Shown here: in pieces, positions 42,554 to 51,987 of the stretch | How positions within the stretch are numbered: the first letter of the stretch is position 1 | Layout: every line of letters starts with the position of its first letter | Assembly: GCA_964400125.1 (NCBI GenBank) | Contig: CAYNSR010000001.1 | Coordinates: forward strand, 174,896-238,895 | From: Micavibrio sp964400125 | GTDB taxonomy: Bacteria; Pseudomonadota; Alphaproteobacteria; Micavibrionales; Micavibrionaceae | Length of the DNA stretch: 64,000 nucleotides | Reading direction: 5' to 3' | The notes under the pieces: generated by a model | Told to the model about the DNA's origin: nothing | What the model saw: the letters and a program-made list of their open reading frames with translations, nothing else | Databases searched by the model: none | Translations under genes and position numbers: made by a program

Positions 42554-43684
42554 TCAATCCGAAAAACGCATCCGGGTAACGTCCAGAGCCTTGAGCGTGT
42601 CCGGGTCGCCCTGCCCGACCTTGAACTGCTGGATCTTGATTTTCATGTCGCCGGGCTGGTCTGACTGGGACACGGCCGTTTCCTCGGAAATTTTTCCGGC
42701 CTTGAAAAGGCGCAGCAACGACTGGTCGAAGGTGCACATGCCCATCTGGGTATTTTGTTCCATAACATCGCGAATCTTTATGATATCGCCCTTGTGGATA
42801 AGATCCTTGACCAACCCCTGATTCAGCATGACCTCAACGGCCAGATTCATGCTGCCATTTGTGCCCTGCACCAGACGTTGCGATATGCAGGCGCGTAAAT
42901 TCATCGAGAGGTTCAGGCGAATTTGCCCGTGCATCTCCTCCGGGAACAGGTTCACAATCCGTTCGATGGATTGATAGGTGTTGTTGGTGTGCAGGGTTGC
43001 AAGGCAAAGATGTCCTGTCTCCGCCGCCGTCAAAGCCTGTTCCATCACCTCACGGTCGCGGATCTCGCCCACCAGAATAACATCGGGCCGCTGGCGCAGG
43101 GCGTTCTTCAGGGCAATCGCATAGGATTCCGTATCAACCCCGACTTCCCGCTGGGTGATGACGGATTTTTTATGTTCATGAAAATATTCGATCGGGTCTT
43201 CGATTGTAATGATGTGCCCCTGCTCACGGGTATTGCGATAGTCGATCATCGACGCCAGCGTTGTCGATTTTCCCGACCCCGTCATCCCGGTAATCAGGAT
43301 CAGTCCGCGCCGCTCCAGCGACAACGCCCCGAGAACATCCGGCAGATTCAATTCTGCAAAACTGGGAATTTTAGAAATGATGCGGCGAATGACCAGAGCC
43401 GGAAACTGGCGCTGGCGCAAGGCATTGATCCGGTAACGGCCAAAACGTCCAACGTCGAGCGATGTATTCAACTCCATCTGCCCTTCAAAATCCCGGCGCT
43501 GGCGGTTGGTCAGAATTGAACCGATGATATCATTCACCTCGTCGACCGTCATCGGCGTATCACGCAAAGGGACAAGGCCGTTATCGGTACGCAGCGTCGG
43601 CGCCACCCCGACCGTCAGATACAGGTCGCTGGCAGAGAGCTCGCTCATTTTCTGGAAGTACTGGAGAATCTGCGGTGTCGTCAA
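42554..43684 (-). CDS. pilU: PilU-like retraction ATPase
   Basis: The 376-residue hexameric ATPase is a PilT paralogue that helps to pull pili back. It has Walker A GMTGSGKSTTLAS, the Asp box ITIEDPIEY, the His box LATLHTNN and Walker B DVILVGEIRD. The C-terminus is acidic and ends MRFSD, as in PilU rather than PilT. The start is a TTG (43684) overlapping the PilT stop in TTGA, with GAGGGA seven bases ahead; an ATG at 43648 has no ribosome-binding site. Confidence 0.85.
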   Translation of the reverse strand: MTTPQILQYFQKMSELSASDLYLTVGVAPTLRTDNGLVPLRDTPMTVDEVNDIIGSILTNRQRRDFEGQMELNTSLDVGRFGRYRINALRQRQFPALVIRRIISKIPSFAELNLPDVLGALSLERRGLILITGMTGSGKSTTLASMIDYRNTREQGHIITIEDPIEYFHEHKKSVITQREVGVDTESYAIALKNALRQRPDVILVGEIRDREVMEQALTAAETGHLCLATLHTNNTYQSIERIVNLFPEEMHGQIRLNLSMNLRACISQRLVQGTNGSMNLAVEVMLNQGLVKDLIHKGDIIKIRDVMEQNTQMGMCTFDQSLLRLFKAGKISEETAVSQSDQPGDMKIKIQQFKVGQGDPDTLKALDVTRMRFSD

Positions 43685-44841
43685 AACGAATATCCCTCAT
43701 CCCCCGGCGTTCCACGCACACCGATAGCCGCCGCCTTGCGGCTGACGGCGTCCTGTTTCTTGCCGCCGCCGAGGGAAGCAGCCACCTCGTCGTCATCCGC
43801 ACCGCCGTCATCGGTGGTTTTAAGAAGCGCACGGCGCGCCTCGCTCTTGTCGATGATGCCCTGTTCGACCATGGCATTGATGGCGTCTTCCATCGTGACC
43901 ATGCCGTAACGCGATCCTGTCTGGATCATCGAATACAATTGCGCGACCTGATTTTCACGAATCAGGTTGCGAACAGCATTAGTGCCGACAAGAATCTCGA
44001 ACGCGCCAACGCGCCCCTGACCATCCGGTTTTTTCAACAATGTCTGCGCAACGACACCCTGTAAAGAACTGGCCAGCATGGCGCGGATCATCTCCTTGTC
44101 CCCCGTCGGGAAGGCATCGATGATACGGTCAACCGTTTTCGAGGCAGAATTGGAGTGCAAGGTTGCAAAGACAAGGTGGCCCGTTTCCGCCGCAGTCATC
44201 GCCAGCGCGATGGTTTCATAATCGCGCATCTCCCCCACCAGAATAACGTCGGGGTCTTCGCGCAACGCCGATTTCAGGGCACGGGCGAAGGATTTCGTAT
44301 CGGTGCCGATTTCGCGGTGATTGACCAGACTTTTCTTCGACGTATGAAAAAATTCAACCGGGTCTTCGACCGTGATGATATGGCGGCCATCGTTTTCATT
44401 AATGTGATTAATCAACGACGCCAGCGTCGTTGATTTCCCCGACCCCGTCGGGCCGGTAACGAGAACCAGCCCTTTTTCAAGCTCGGCGAAACGCCGCATG
44501 ATCGGCGGCAATTCCAGTTCTTCCATCGTCGGCACCAGCGATGGAATGCTCCGCAACACGGCAGCCGTTCCCGTACGCGTGGTGAAGGCGTTGACGCGAA
44601 AACGCGCTTTTTCTCCATAGGCAATGGCAAAATCAAGTTCCATCTCGCGTTCGAAATCGGCGCGCTGATCTTCGGTCATGACCGAATAAAGCATGGTCCG
44701 GATATCGTCGCTTTGCAGCGGCTCAGCCTTGATCCGCTTCATTTCACCGTGCACGCGAATGATCGGCGCGTTCAGCGGACTCAAGTGAAGGTCGGATGCG
44801 TTGTTCTGAATGACGAAGCGCAGAAGCTGCAGAATATCCAA
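43681..44841 (-). CDS. pilT: PilT retraction ATPase
   Basis: The 386-residue ATPase drives pilus retraction at the inner membrane. N-terminal PAS-like domain (NNASDLHLSPLNAPIIRVHGE), Walker A GPTGSGKSTTLAS, Asp box ITVEDPVEF, Walker B DVILVGEMRDYETI, His box FATLHSN, and the C-terminal AIRNLIRE-like motif read here as AVRNLIREN. A Gly/Asp/Lys-rich tail of about 40 residues is added at the C-terminus. It overlaps pilU by four bases. Confidence 0.93.
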   Translation of the reverse strand: MDILQLLRFVIQNNASDLHLSPLNAPIIRVHGEMKRIKAEPLQSDDIRTMLYSVMTEDQRADFEREMELDFAIAYGEKARFRVNAFTTRTGTAAVLRSIPSLVPTMEELELPPIMRRFAELEKGLVLVTGPTGSGKSTTLASLINHINENDGRHIITVEDPVEFFHTSKKSLVNHREIGTDTKSFARALKSALREDPDVILVGEMRDYETIALAMTAAETGHLVFATLHSNSASKTVDRIIDAFPTGDKEMIRAMLASSLQGVVAQTLLKKPDGQGRVGAFEILVGTNAVRNLIRENQVAQLYSMIQTGSRYGMVTMEDAINAMVEQGIIDKSEARRALLKTTDDGGADDDEVAASLGGGKKQDAVSRKAAAIGVRGTPGDEGYSF

Positions 44842-44992
44842 GATATTTCTCCCCTCAGGAGATGAAGAAGACGAAAGAAGGCGTGACGCCCATACCTACT
44901 TTAAACGGAAAAAAGCAAACGGAAGGTAAACAAGACCCGGAAAAGACCAGTTTTTTCAATGATGACCAAAGGACAGGCCGCCGTCAAGCGCG

Positions 44993-45760
44993 TCAGAACG
45001 ACGGCAAGCCCTGAAAAGCCCGGATTTCCGCCAGAAAAAGGACAGCAACCAGCAAAGCGAATACCAACGCCGGGCCGAAGGGAAAAAGGGATTTTTCTTT
45101 CCATATCCTGAATACCAGCCCCAGCCCCACGCCGCAAAGGCCGGAAAGAATCAAAAAGACCGGAAACGCCGCCAGCCCCAGCCACAGCCCGGCTACAGCA
45201 AAAAATTTGACATCCCCCATGCCCAGTGCATCTTTTTTTAGAACCCCGCTCATCACCCAGCCCAGCGCCAGCGCCACGCCACCATAGACCGCCGCCCCGG
45301 CCAACGCCCCCGGCACAACCCCGGTGGCGAACGCAAACGCCAGACCGAGCACAGCCAAAATCATATTGATCCGGTCGGGCAAAATCATGTGCTCGAGATC
45401 AACCGCAATCATGGCAACAAAAAACGGCATCGCCAGCATGAGAATCCCCCCCGGCAGACTCCACCCGTAAACCGCATAGGCGGCAATGCACCCGGCCATG
45501 GTCGCCAGTTCAATCAGCGGATAGCGCCAGCCAACAGCCACACCGCAATGACGGCATCGCCCGCGCAGGAAAATCCATGAAAAAAGCGGGACAAGATCAC
45601 GCCACGACAAGCGATGCCCGCACGCGGGGCAGGCCGATTGCGCCGCTTTCCCGCCCGAAGCAATCCACGACAGGCCACGCGGCACACGCCACGAAACCGC
45701 GCTGGCAAAACTGCCCAGAACAAGGCCGAAAAACGTGACCAGAAGAATATCGGGAATCAT
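44993..45760 (-). CDS. pilD: Prepilin peptidase / N-methyltransferase
   Basis: The 255-residue inner-membrane aspartyl protease cleaves prepilin leaders and methylates the new N-terminus. The methylase part has the zinc motifs CPACGHRL and CRHCG (Cys44/47 and 69/72). The peptidase residues are Asp121 in AVDLEHMILPD and the Asp of GMGDVKFFA. Eight membrane segments are visible. It is bifunctional, not the reduced TadV form. Confidence 0.92.
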   Translation of the reverse strand: MIPDILLVTFFGLVLGSFASAVSWRVPRGLSWIASGGKAAQSACPACGHRLSWRDLVPLFSWIFLRGRCRHCGVAVGWRYPLIELATMAGCIAAYAVYGWSLPGGILMLAMPFFVAMIAVDLEHMILPDRINMILAVLGLAFAFATGVVPGALAGAAVYGGVALALGWVMSGVLKKDALGMGDVKFFAVAGLWLGLAAFPVFLILSGLCGVGLGLVFRIWKEKSLFPFGPALVFALLVAVLFLAEIRAFQGLPSF

Positions 45761-45781
45761 TTCATACTTTTTTGAACGCGC

Positions 45782-46846
45782 CTATATCCGGCGCAGCTTC
45801 GACAGGCGGTCATAAATCGCTTCGCGCGGCACCGAACGGCCATTGCCGTAAACGGCATCAATCTCCAATGCCTGTTCGTAATACTGGATCGCCTGCTGCC
45901 TGTTTTTCCCCATCCGGTCGACGACAATCGCCATGTTGTAAAAATGCCCGGCGTTTTGCGGCTGCAGGCTCGCAGCCTTGCCCAGCAGAATCAGGGACTG
46001 TTCGTAATTCCCCATCTGCGCGTAAATCATGCCCATCTGCGCGGCAATGCCCCCATTGCTGGGAAATTTCCCGCCGAGATCCATCAGGCGGCGCAACGCA
46101 ACTTCGGGATATTGCTCCTGTATCAGACCCGTCAGATTGATGATGGCGTCAATGTTATCAGGCATGATGTCGATCAGTTTCTCGTAGGTCATGATCGCCT
46201 GTTCGTTCAGGCCCGTCTTTTGTTGTGCAACCGCCAGCCCCATCAAAATACGCGGGTCGCGTTCGTTCTTGCGCGCCAATTGCTGGAAAATTTCCAGTGC
46301 CGATTCATAACGCCCGAGATCAAGCGCGCGATTGGCGGCAACCACCTGCGATTCTACATCGGTGACATCGTGATTTTTACGCACAATCACCAGCTTCGAC
46401 CCCGGCTCCTGTATCGGATCGACCTTCCGGGGGCCTACCGTTTCCGACAACGGCCCCGTGGGCACATTCAGCGACGAGTCAAAATAAACATCCGGCTGTC
46501 CGGAAGCGTCGTCCGGCACCGGTATTTTTGAAACGCGCGTATCTCCGACAGCTTCGTCAGGCACGGGAATAACGGCCTCCACCGGAGCCAGAACGGCACC
46601 ATCCGGCGGCGGTGCAACAGACGTGACATCCTCGACGATCATGACGGGCGGCGGCGGGGCGGAATCCGAACCGCCAAGAACCTCGGCTTCCGGCGGACGG
46701 GGCGCAGGGCCGCCATCCGTACCACTCAACAACGCAGGTTCCGGCGGCAAATCCTGCGACAGGGCGGCACCCGGAATCATACCTGTCATGGCAATGGCAG
46801 CCACAGCGGACAAAAACACCGGCGAAAACTTCAGCGTGTTGCGCAT
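45782..46846 (-). CDS. Exported TPR protein of the pilus locus (MshN/PilF-like role)
   Basis: The 354-residue protein has a signal peptide (FLSAVAAIAMTGMIPGAALS), about 150 residues of Pro/Val/Asp-rich linker, and four or five TPR units in the C-terminal half (ANRALDLGRYESALEIFQQL, GLAVAQQKTGLNEQAIMTYE, GMIYAQMGNYEQSLILLGKA, FYNMAIVVDRMGKN). In MSHA loci MshN is a TPR protein with a comparable position, and PilF/TPR pilotins help secretin assembly. ATG 46846 has AAAGAGG upstream and is chosen over a 383-residue frame. Confidence 0.8.
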   Translation of the reverse strand: MRNTLKFSPVFLSAVAAIAMTGMIPGAALSQDLPPEPALLSGTDGGPAPRPPEAEVLGGSDSAPPPPVMIVEDVTSVAPPPDGAVLAPVEAVIPVPDEAVGDTRVSKIPVPDDASGQPDVYFDSSLNVPTGPLSETVGPRKVDPIQEPGSKLVIVRKNHDVTDVESQVVAANRALDLGRYESALEIFQQLARKNERDPRILMGLAVAQQKTGLNEQAIMTYEKLIDIMPDNIDAIINLTGLIQEQYPEVALRRLMDLGGKFPSNGGIAAQMGMIYAQMGNYEQSLILLGKAASLQPQNAGHFYNMAIVVDRMGKNRQQAIQYYEQALEIDAVYGNGRSVPREAIYDRLSKLRRI

Positions 46847-46984
46847 ATTCGGATCAACCTCTTTCCCGGCAAACGGGCAAAACAAAACCATGCGGCCCGA
46901 AGGGAACCGCTCCATAGAATCTAACAAAAACAACAGGGAAAGAAAATCCCTTCAACCATCTTTTTAGCCCCGAAAACACAAATC

Positions 46985-47713
46985 TCACGCCGCACGCGGC
47001 TGTTCAATGCATTTCAGGAAAGCCCGCTCCAGATTATCCGCCGCTGCATGTGCCTTCAGCGCACCGGGAGTCCCGGTGTAAAGAAGGTGGCCTTCGTGCA
47101 AAACCGCAACACGGTCACAAATTTCATCCATATCGGCGAGGATATGGGAGCTCAGGAAAATAGTTTTCCCCTGTTTTTTCGTTTCCAGAAGCATATCCTT
47201 GACTGCAGCCCGCGCACGCGGGTCCAGCCCGCTCATCGGCTCATCGAGGATAAACAATCCGCATCCTGTCAAAACCGTCCCCATCAACCCGAGTTTCTGG
47301 CGCATCCCCTTGGAATAGGTCTGCACCCTCCGGTCGAGCGCAAGCGGGTCCAGCCCCAGACGAAGGGCGGCAGCACGCGCCTGCGCATCGTCGAGCGGCT
47401 GGCGGTAAAGCTGCGCCGAAAAGGACAAAAATTCCATGCCCTTCAAAAACCACGGCGGATCGAACCGTTCCGGCAGATACGCATATTGCCTGCGCCCCTG
47501 CTCCGCCAGGCGCTCCTGCCCGAACACCCGGATCGCTCCGGATTCGACCTCGCGCAACCCGAGGATGGATTTTATCAACGTCGTTTTCCCCGCCCCGTTC
47601 AAGCCCATCAGGCCAAACGTTTCACCTTCCGCGATATCGAGCGTAAGACCATGCAGCACACGGGTTTTGTCATAGGAAACACGGACGTCCTGAATCGACA
47701 ACGCACCCGGCAT
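46985..47713 (-). CDS. ABC transporter ATPase coupled to pilus genes
   Basis: The 242-residue ATPase has Walker A GLNGAGKTTLIKS, Q-loop region, signature YSKGMRQKLG, Walker B LFILDEPMSGLD and switch His in SSHILADMDE. It is of the ABC-2 exporter class. Its ATG (47713) shares one base with the TGA of the PilP/MshK-like gene, so it is made with the pilus assembly proteins. With the permease at 39646 it probably forms one exporter, comparable to PilH-PilI of Myxococcus. Confidence 0.85.
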   Translation of the reverse strand: MPGALSIQDVRVSYDKTRVLHGLTLDIAEGETFGLMGLNGAGKTTLIKSILGLREVESGAIRVFGQERLAEQGRRQYAYLPERFDPPWFLKGMEFLSFSAQLYRQPLDDAQARAAALRLGLDPLALDRRVQTYSKGMRQKLGLMGTVLTGCGLFILDEPMSGLDPRARAAVKDMLLETKKQGKTIFLSSHILADMDEICDRVAVLHEGHLLYTGTPGALKAHAAADNLERAFLKCIEQPRAA

Positions 47714-48414
47714 CAAAACGCCCCTGCGGGAGTCCCGGGAAGGAAAATACGGCTGTCGAGATTAAACCGTTCATGCGGGCGCATCCGAACCGGATATATC
47801 TTGTTGGTATAACCATCAAACCATTTCAGGTCGATATAGGTGCGGCTGACCTTGATATCCATCACCTGCGGCGGAATAGCATCCGGCGTAATGCGCACAC
47901 CGTTCAACCAGACCGTCCATTTCGACCCGGCCCCGTAAGCAATGCCGCCCAGCCACAATTCGCGAATCCCGCGTTCGCGCGGCGCGGCGTTCTCACCGGC
48001 GCTCAACTCTCCGGGATCGGGAAGGCGGGCATTGAATCCCTTCTTGGCCTCCTGCAAAAGCGCATGCTGCCAGGCCGTATAAAAAAGAGTCTGGAGCGCA
48101 TCCGGCAACACCGTTGCATCCCGCAAACGGCTCTTGGCTTCGGCAATGTCGAGAAGCGCCGTATTATCGACGTTCTGGCGCAGCACATTGATCGTTCCGT
48201 CACTGGCCGGAGCGATAACGTCCCCCAGCACAGGAGGATTTTCCGGCATGTTTTCCGGAACCGTTTCCACACTCAATGTCGCCGTCGGTGCGCTTTCCTG
48301 CGCGGAGGCAATGCCCGCAAGGGATAAAGCCGAAAAAACAACAAAGCCGCAAAGCACCACCCCGGCGGTGAATGCTTCAAGTTTTCTCTCCGGTGGTCTG
48401 AAAGCTGTCATCAT
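47713..48414 (-). CDS. PilP/MshK-like pilus assembly protein
   Basis: The 233-residue protein has one N-terminal transmembrane segment or signal (AGVVLCGFVVFSALSLAGIASA), a disordered Pro/Ala region, and a C-terminal β-rich part (WLGGIAYGAGSKWTVWLNGV, VMDIKVSRTYIDLKWFDG) like the HR domain of PilP, GspC and MshK, which contacts the secretin. It overlaps the PilO-like gene by four bases (ATGA) and the ABC ATPase by one. Assignment depends mostly on position and topology. Confidence 0.65.
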   Translation of the reverse strand: MMTAFRPPERKLEAFTAGVVLCGFVVFSALSLAGIASAQESAPTATLSVETVPENMPENPPVLGDVIAPASDGTINVLRQNVDNTALLDIAEAKSRLRDATVLPDALQTLFYTAWQHALLQEAKKGFNARLPDPGELSAGENAAPRERGIRELWLGGIAYGAGSKWTVWLNGVRITPDAIPPQVMDIKVSRTYIDLKWFDGYTNKIYPVRMRPHERFNLDSRIFLPGTPAGAF

Positions 48415-49070
48415 TGCGGCATCCCCGGCTGCTGGCCAAGCTGTTGCGGCAAGTTGGCCCGCGGCACCATTGTACTCCAGTCAAAATCGACATTCGCACT
48501 CACCAGAACGGTCGGAACCCCATTGCCGATCTGGCGCAATGTCACCTCATCAATATCCAGTTTGCGCTCAAGCGTCAGCCCGGTAACGGCAGCATGACCC
48601 GGAAAAGCGTTTTCCATCCAGTAAATGAAATTGTAGATATCAATATCATCGAGAGCATCGATATTGACCTTGATCGGACTATGCAGAATCACATGCCCTG
48701 CAGACGATGCCTTCTCGTTTTCACGGACATCGGCGGCGCCAATCTGGTATTTGGCGGACAGAACCTTTGACGTTGCCTGAATGGTTTCAATCATGCGCCG
48801 CGCCTCGACGCGATCCTGCGCACTGAAAAAACGTGTTTTTTCAAGATCGCCGAACAGGTTTTTCTGTTCCTGAATCTGCTGATATTCGGTCTGCATGGTC
48901 TGGATTTCGTTACGGCGGGCAACCACTGCGGATTTGACGGCACGAAGATCCTTCTCCGTCTTGGCTGCTTGCGGGATAAAGACGTAATAAAGCAGCACCG
49001 CCAATAAAATATTCGCCGCCGCGAGAACGGCAAGAGTCAATACCCGCTTGGCACCGAGAATTTGAATCAT
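48411..49070 (-). CDS. PilO/MshJ-like inner-membrane platform protein
   Basis: The 219-residue protein has one transmembrane helix (LTLAVLAAANILLAVLLYYV), a coiled coil (KTEKDLRAVKSAVVARRNEI and on to EQKNLFGDLEK) and a ferredoxin-like periplasmic domain. This is the plan of PilO, MshJ and GspM. It overlaps the fused PilM-PilN gene upstream by four bases and the PilP-like gene downstream by four. Confidence 0.8.
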   Translation of the reverse strand: MIQILGAKRVLTLAVLAAANILLAVLLYYVFIPQAAKTEKDLRAVKSAVVARRNEIQTMQTEYQQIQEQKNLFGDLEKTRFFSAQDRVEARRMIETIQATSKVLSAKYQIGAADVRENEKASSAGHVILHSPIKVNIDALDDIDIYNFIYWMENAFPGHAAVTGLTLERKLDIDEVTLRQIGNGVPTVLVSANVDFDWSTMVPRANLPQQLGQQPGMPQ

Positions 49071-50686
49071 TCCAAAGTCCCCCTGATGGTGATCTCGGCC
49101 TTGAAATCCTCCTGCCGGGCCTGTGAAGATGTCCCGACCTCGCCCACCGTATTTTCTGTATAGGTAATGCCCGCAACCTGCTTGGTGACATCGACCTTGT
49201 AGGACGCCGGCAGATTGGCAGCCAGACGATGGCTCAGGTCATTGACCTCCCGAACCCCATCCTCGGGCTTCAGCGTCGGCGGAAAACTTAACACCATGAC
49301 CGCCTCCATCGTCGGACTCGGTCTGGGCTGCCCCTGACCGGGGAAAGCCTGAACCGAAGGCAATGTGCGTTTGACAACCAGCTTGTCGATCCGCAATTCC
49401 TGCCCCAGCGCCTTGCCGATCCCCTGCAACAGGGGCAACGGGCGCAACCCGTCATTTTCCAGCTCCGCAAATGTATTCAATGAACTCTGGATCAGCTTCA
49501 CATCAAACCCCAGAGCCTTCATCCGCTCCAGCTCTGCCAGATATTTCACCTCCAGATCGGCCTGCACCGTTTTTTCCGATTGCAGATCGCCCCGCGCCAT
49601 CACCAAAGCCTGCGCTTCCGACATCGTCGCCCATGACAAATAGGCCGCCGATCCGAACATCAGCAAGGCCGCAACCATGGCCGCCTGACGGGGACCGTAA
49701 ATCTTTTTGATATCCGGCGCTTCCATCGGCAGGATAAAACGCGCCTTTCTGGCCGACCATGCCGCATGCAGGGGGTCCGCGTGATACTGGTCCTGCTGCG
49801 AGCCGATACGAAAACCCAGGGCATCCGCAGCTTCCGTGACGGTGTAACTGGTGTAGTTGCATGGCACATCGATCAGATCGCGCAACTGCTCCCCGGCGGA
49901 AGGTGTGGCGATGACAAACACTTCCGTCCCTTCTTCTGCCGTATAGCCGAAACGGGACAGATAGCTGATCGTCGCCTTGAATTCCTGCGCGACCTCGTTC
50001 ACCCAGGCATTCGGGTCGGCCTGCAAATCCGTGACCGGCGTCATACGGGTCATGGCCAATTGTCCGTCGCGGGTAATCACCTGCCGCAGGCCGCCGCCCA
50101 TATGCTGGCCGATCATCACCGCCCAGCGCGATTTTATTTTTTCGCGCTTCATCGCCTTGTCGGCGAGCGCCTTCACCATATCGGAAGATTCTACCGGCAA
50201 CAGGGTAAATCCTGCAATCGAAGCCAGAGATTGCTTTGCCGCAGAAAGCGTTTTCGACACCGGTTCCGACATCGGCACGGCGGCAAACAGATACATGCCG
50301 CCCGAAGCGGCAGAGCCGGCCTTCGCCGCAGCGCTATTGCCATTTTTTACCTTGTCCCTGACCGGCAGGGCGCCACGGATCGGGTAATTCGGAAAAGCGG
50401 CACTCAGCTTGCGCGCCAGCACGCTCGCCTTGTCCATGGGACCGACCTTGGGCATGCGCTGGCCGCCCTTGAAATGCTGGTCCGTCATGTCGTTCAGCAG
50501 CAGGACGGGCTTGCCCTTGCATTCACGGCGAATAATCTCCGCCACCGCATCTTCGAAATCCTTGGCCGTCCACGGCACCGTATCGATCAGGCGGGTTTTC
50601 CCTCCACCTGAATCGTAGATATAAAGCGCCTCGTCCCCGATCAGGAGAACACAGCGTGCAGGCGCGAGGAACGAAACGGAGGACAT
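49067..50686 (-). CDS. Fused PilM-PilN type platform protein (GspL/MshI-like)
   Basis: The 539-residue protein joins a cytosolic actin-like region (residues 1-330; LIGDEALYIYD, RWAVMIGQHMGGGLRQVITR, ISYLSRFGYTAEEGTEVFVI), one transmembrane helix near residue 350 (AAMVAALLMFGSAAYLSWAT) and a periplasmic coiled coil plus ferredoxin-like domain. PilM and PilN are separate in type IVa systems; a fusion is the GspL/MshI plan. It should link the PilB ATPase to the PilO/PilP alignment complex. Confidence 0.82.
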   Translation of the reverse strand: MSSVSFLAPARCVLLIGDEALYIYDSGGGKTRLIDTVPWTAKDFEDAVAEIIRRECKGKPVLLLNDMTDQHFKGGQRMPKVGPMDKASVLARKLSAAFPNYPIRGALPVRDKVKNGNSAAAKAGSAASGGMYLFAAVPMSEPVSKTLSAAKQSLASIAGFTLLPVESSDMVKALADKAMKREKIKSRWAVMIGQHMGGGLRQVITRDGQLAMTRMTPVTDLQADPNAWVNEVAQEFKATISYLSRFGYTAEEGTEVFVIATPSAGEQLRDLIDVPCNYTSYTVTEAADALGFRIGSQQDQYHADPLHAAWSARKARFILPMEAPDIKKIYGPRQAAMVAALLMFGSAAYLSWATMSEAQALVMARGDLQSEKTVQADLEVKYLAELERMKALGFDVKLIQSSLNTFAELENDGLRPLPLLQGIGKALGQELRIDKLVVKRTLPSVQAFPGQGQPRPSPTMEAVMVLSFPPTLKPEDGVREVNDLSHRLAANLPASYKVDVTKQVAGITYTENTVGEVGTSSQARQEDFKAEITIRGTLE

Positions 50687-50691
50687 GCGGT

Positions 50692-51912
50692 TTAAAAATC
50701 CATGGTTTCAAAGCTTGAGTAAATCGGACCGAAGACAGCAACGGCGATCCAGAGAATCATAACACCAAGAAGCGCCGTTAGCATAGGCTCAATCATGGCA
50801 ATCAGCCCCTGAACGGCCTCATCGACGTCCTTGGTATAAAAATCGGCCACCTGGTCCAGAACCACTGTCAAATTCCCGGATTCCTCCCCGACCTTAATCA
50901 TTCGGATGACCATGCTGGGGAATTCGCCGGATGCATTGAAGGATTCGGAAAGCGGACTGCCCGCCGCCACTTGCTGTTCCACCCCTTCCAGTGCATCGAT
51001 CAGATAGGTATTGGAGACCGTTTGTCTGGCATTCTTCAAGCCCTGCATGACATCGACGCCGCTGGCGAACAATGCGCCGAAAGTCTGGGCAAAACGTGCA
51101 ATACTGATCTTGCGGATCAGTTGCCCGGCAATCGGCATATCCAGAAGTATTCTGTCCGTTTCGAACCTGAACGTCTCGGAACTCTTGCGCAAGGATTTGA
51201 AAACCACAAACAATACCGGCAAGGCTCCCAGAATCGCCCACCAGTACGACTGGAAAAACTTTGATGTTGCGATCAGCGACGTCGTATAGATCGGCAATTC
51301 CTGGTCCAGAAACTCGATAAAGCCGACGATCTGCGGCACAACGAAACCAAGCATGACAACAACAGTTAAAATCACCACAGCAACCAGAATCATGGGGTAG
51401 CGCGTTGCCTTGCGCACCTTCGACTGCATATCATCGACCCATTTCAGATACTTGATAAGATGGCGATATGACGCCGTCAGATCCCCTGTTTCCTCACCCG
51501 ATGAAATAAGAGAGATGTATAAGTTATTGAATGTCTTTGGATGTTGCGCCATCGCCTCAGACAGGGCGCTGCCCTCGGATACATCCCGGTAAACATCGGA
51601 CAGGATGTCGCGCAAGACATCCTTGTCCGTCGTATCGCGGATATCGCTCAGCGCTTCCAGCAGGGGAACACCGGCGCTTTGCATCTGTTCCATATGCAAA
51701 AACAACTGGATCAGATCCCGGACCTTGACCCCCTTCATGCCGATACTGCCGAGAATGCCCCGTTTCTTTGACAGGGATGCGCACTGCACCAGTTCAAGGC
51801 CCGCACTTTGCAACTGGTTATAAAGGTCGTTTTCGTTCGCAGCCGAAATCACGCCGCGAACAGGGCGACCCTTATTGTTGATTGCGCGATATTTAAAACG
51901 TTCATTGGCCAT
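50692..51912 (-). CDS. pilC: PilC/GspF inner-membrane platform protein
   Basis: The 406-residue protein has the duplicated T2SSF domain (LFLHMEQMQSAGVPLLEALS and IARFAQTFGALFASGVDVMQ) with transmembrane helices near residues 165-185, 215-240 and at the C-terminus. It is turned by the assembly ATPase to add or remove pilin. ATG 51912 is chosen; a GTG at 51930 is possible. It lies between pilB and pilMN on the same strand. Confidence 0.92.
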   Translation of the reverse strand: MANERFKYRAINNKGRPVRGVISAANENDLYNQLQSAGLELVQCASLSKKRGILGSIGMKGVKVRDLIQLFLHMEQMQSAGVPLLEALSDIRDTTDKDVLRDILSDVYRDVSEGSALSEAMAQHPKTFNNLYISLISSGEETGDLTASYRHLIKYLKWVDDMQSKVRKATRYPMILVAVVILTVVVMLGFVVPQIVGFIEFLDQELPIYTTSLIATSKFFQSYWWAILGALPVLFVVFKSLRKSSETFRFETDRILLDMPIAGQLIRKISIARFAQTFGALFASGVDVMQGLKNARQTVSNTYLIDALEGVEQQVAAGSPLSESFNASGEFPSMVIRMIKVGEESGNLTVVLDQVADFYTKDVDEAVQGLIAMIEPMLTALLGVMILWIAVAVFGPIYSSFETMDF

Positions 51913-51987
51913 GACCAAATACAAAACCACAACACAAAAGGGAACATAAAGACCGGAGAAAAGGGGGAAGAGACATCGCAGCCACGG

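Noticed and set aside
41405..42664. 419-codon plus-strand frame opposite the secretin gene
   Set aside because: Shadow of the secretin gene; Arg/His-rich and without initiation signals.
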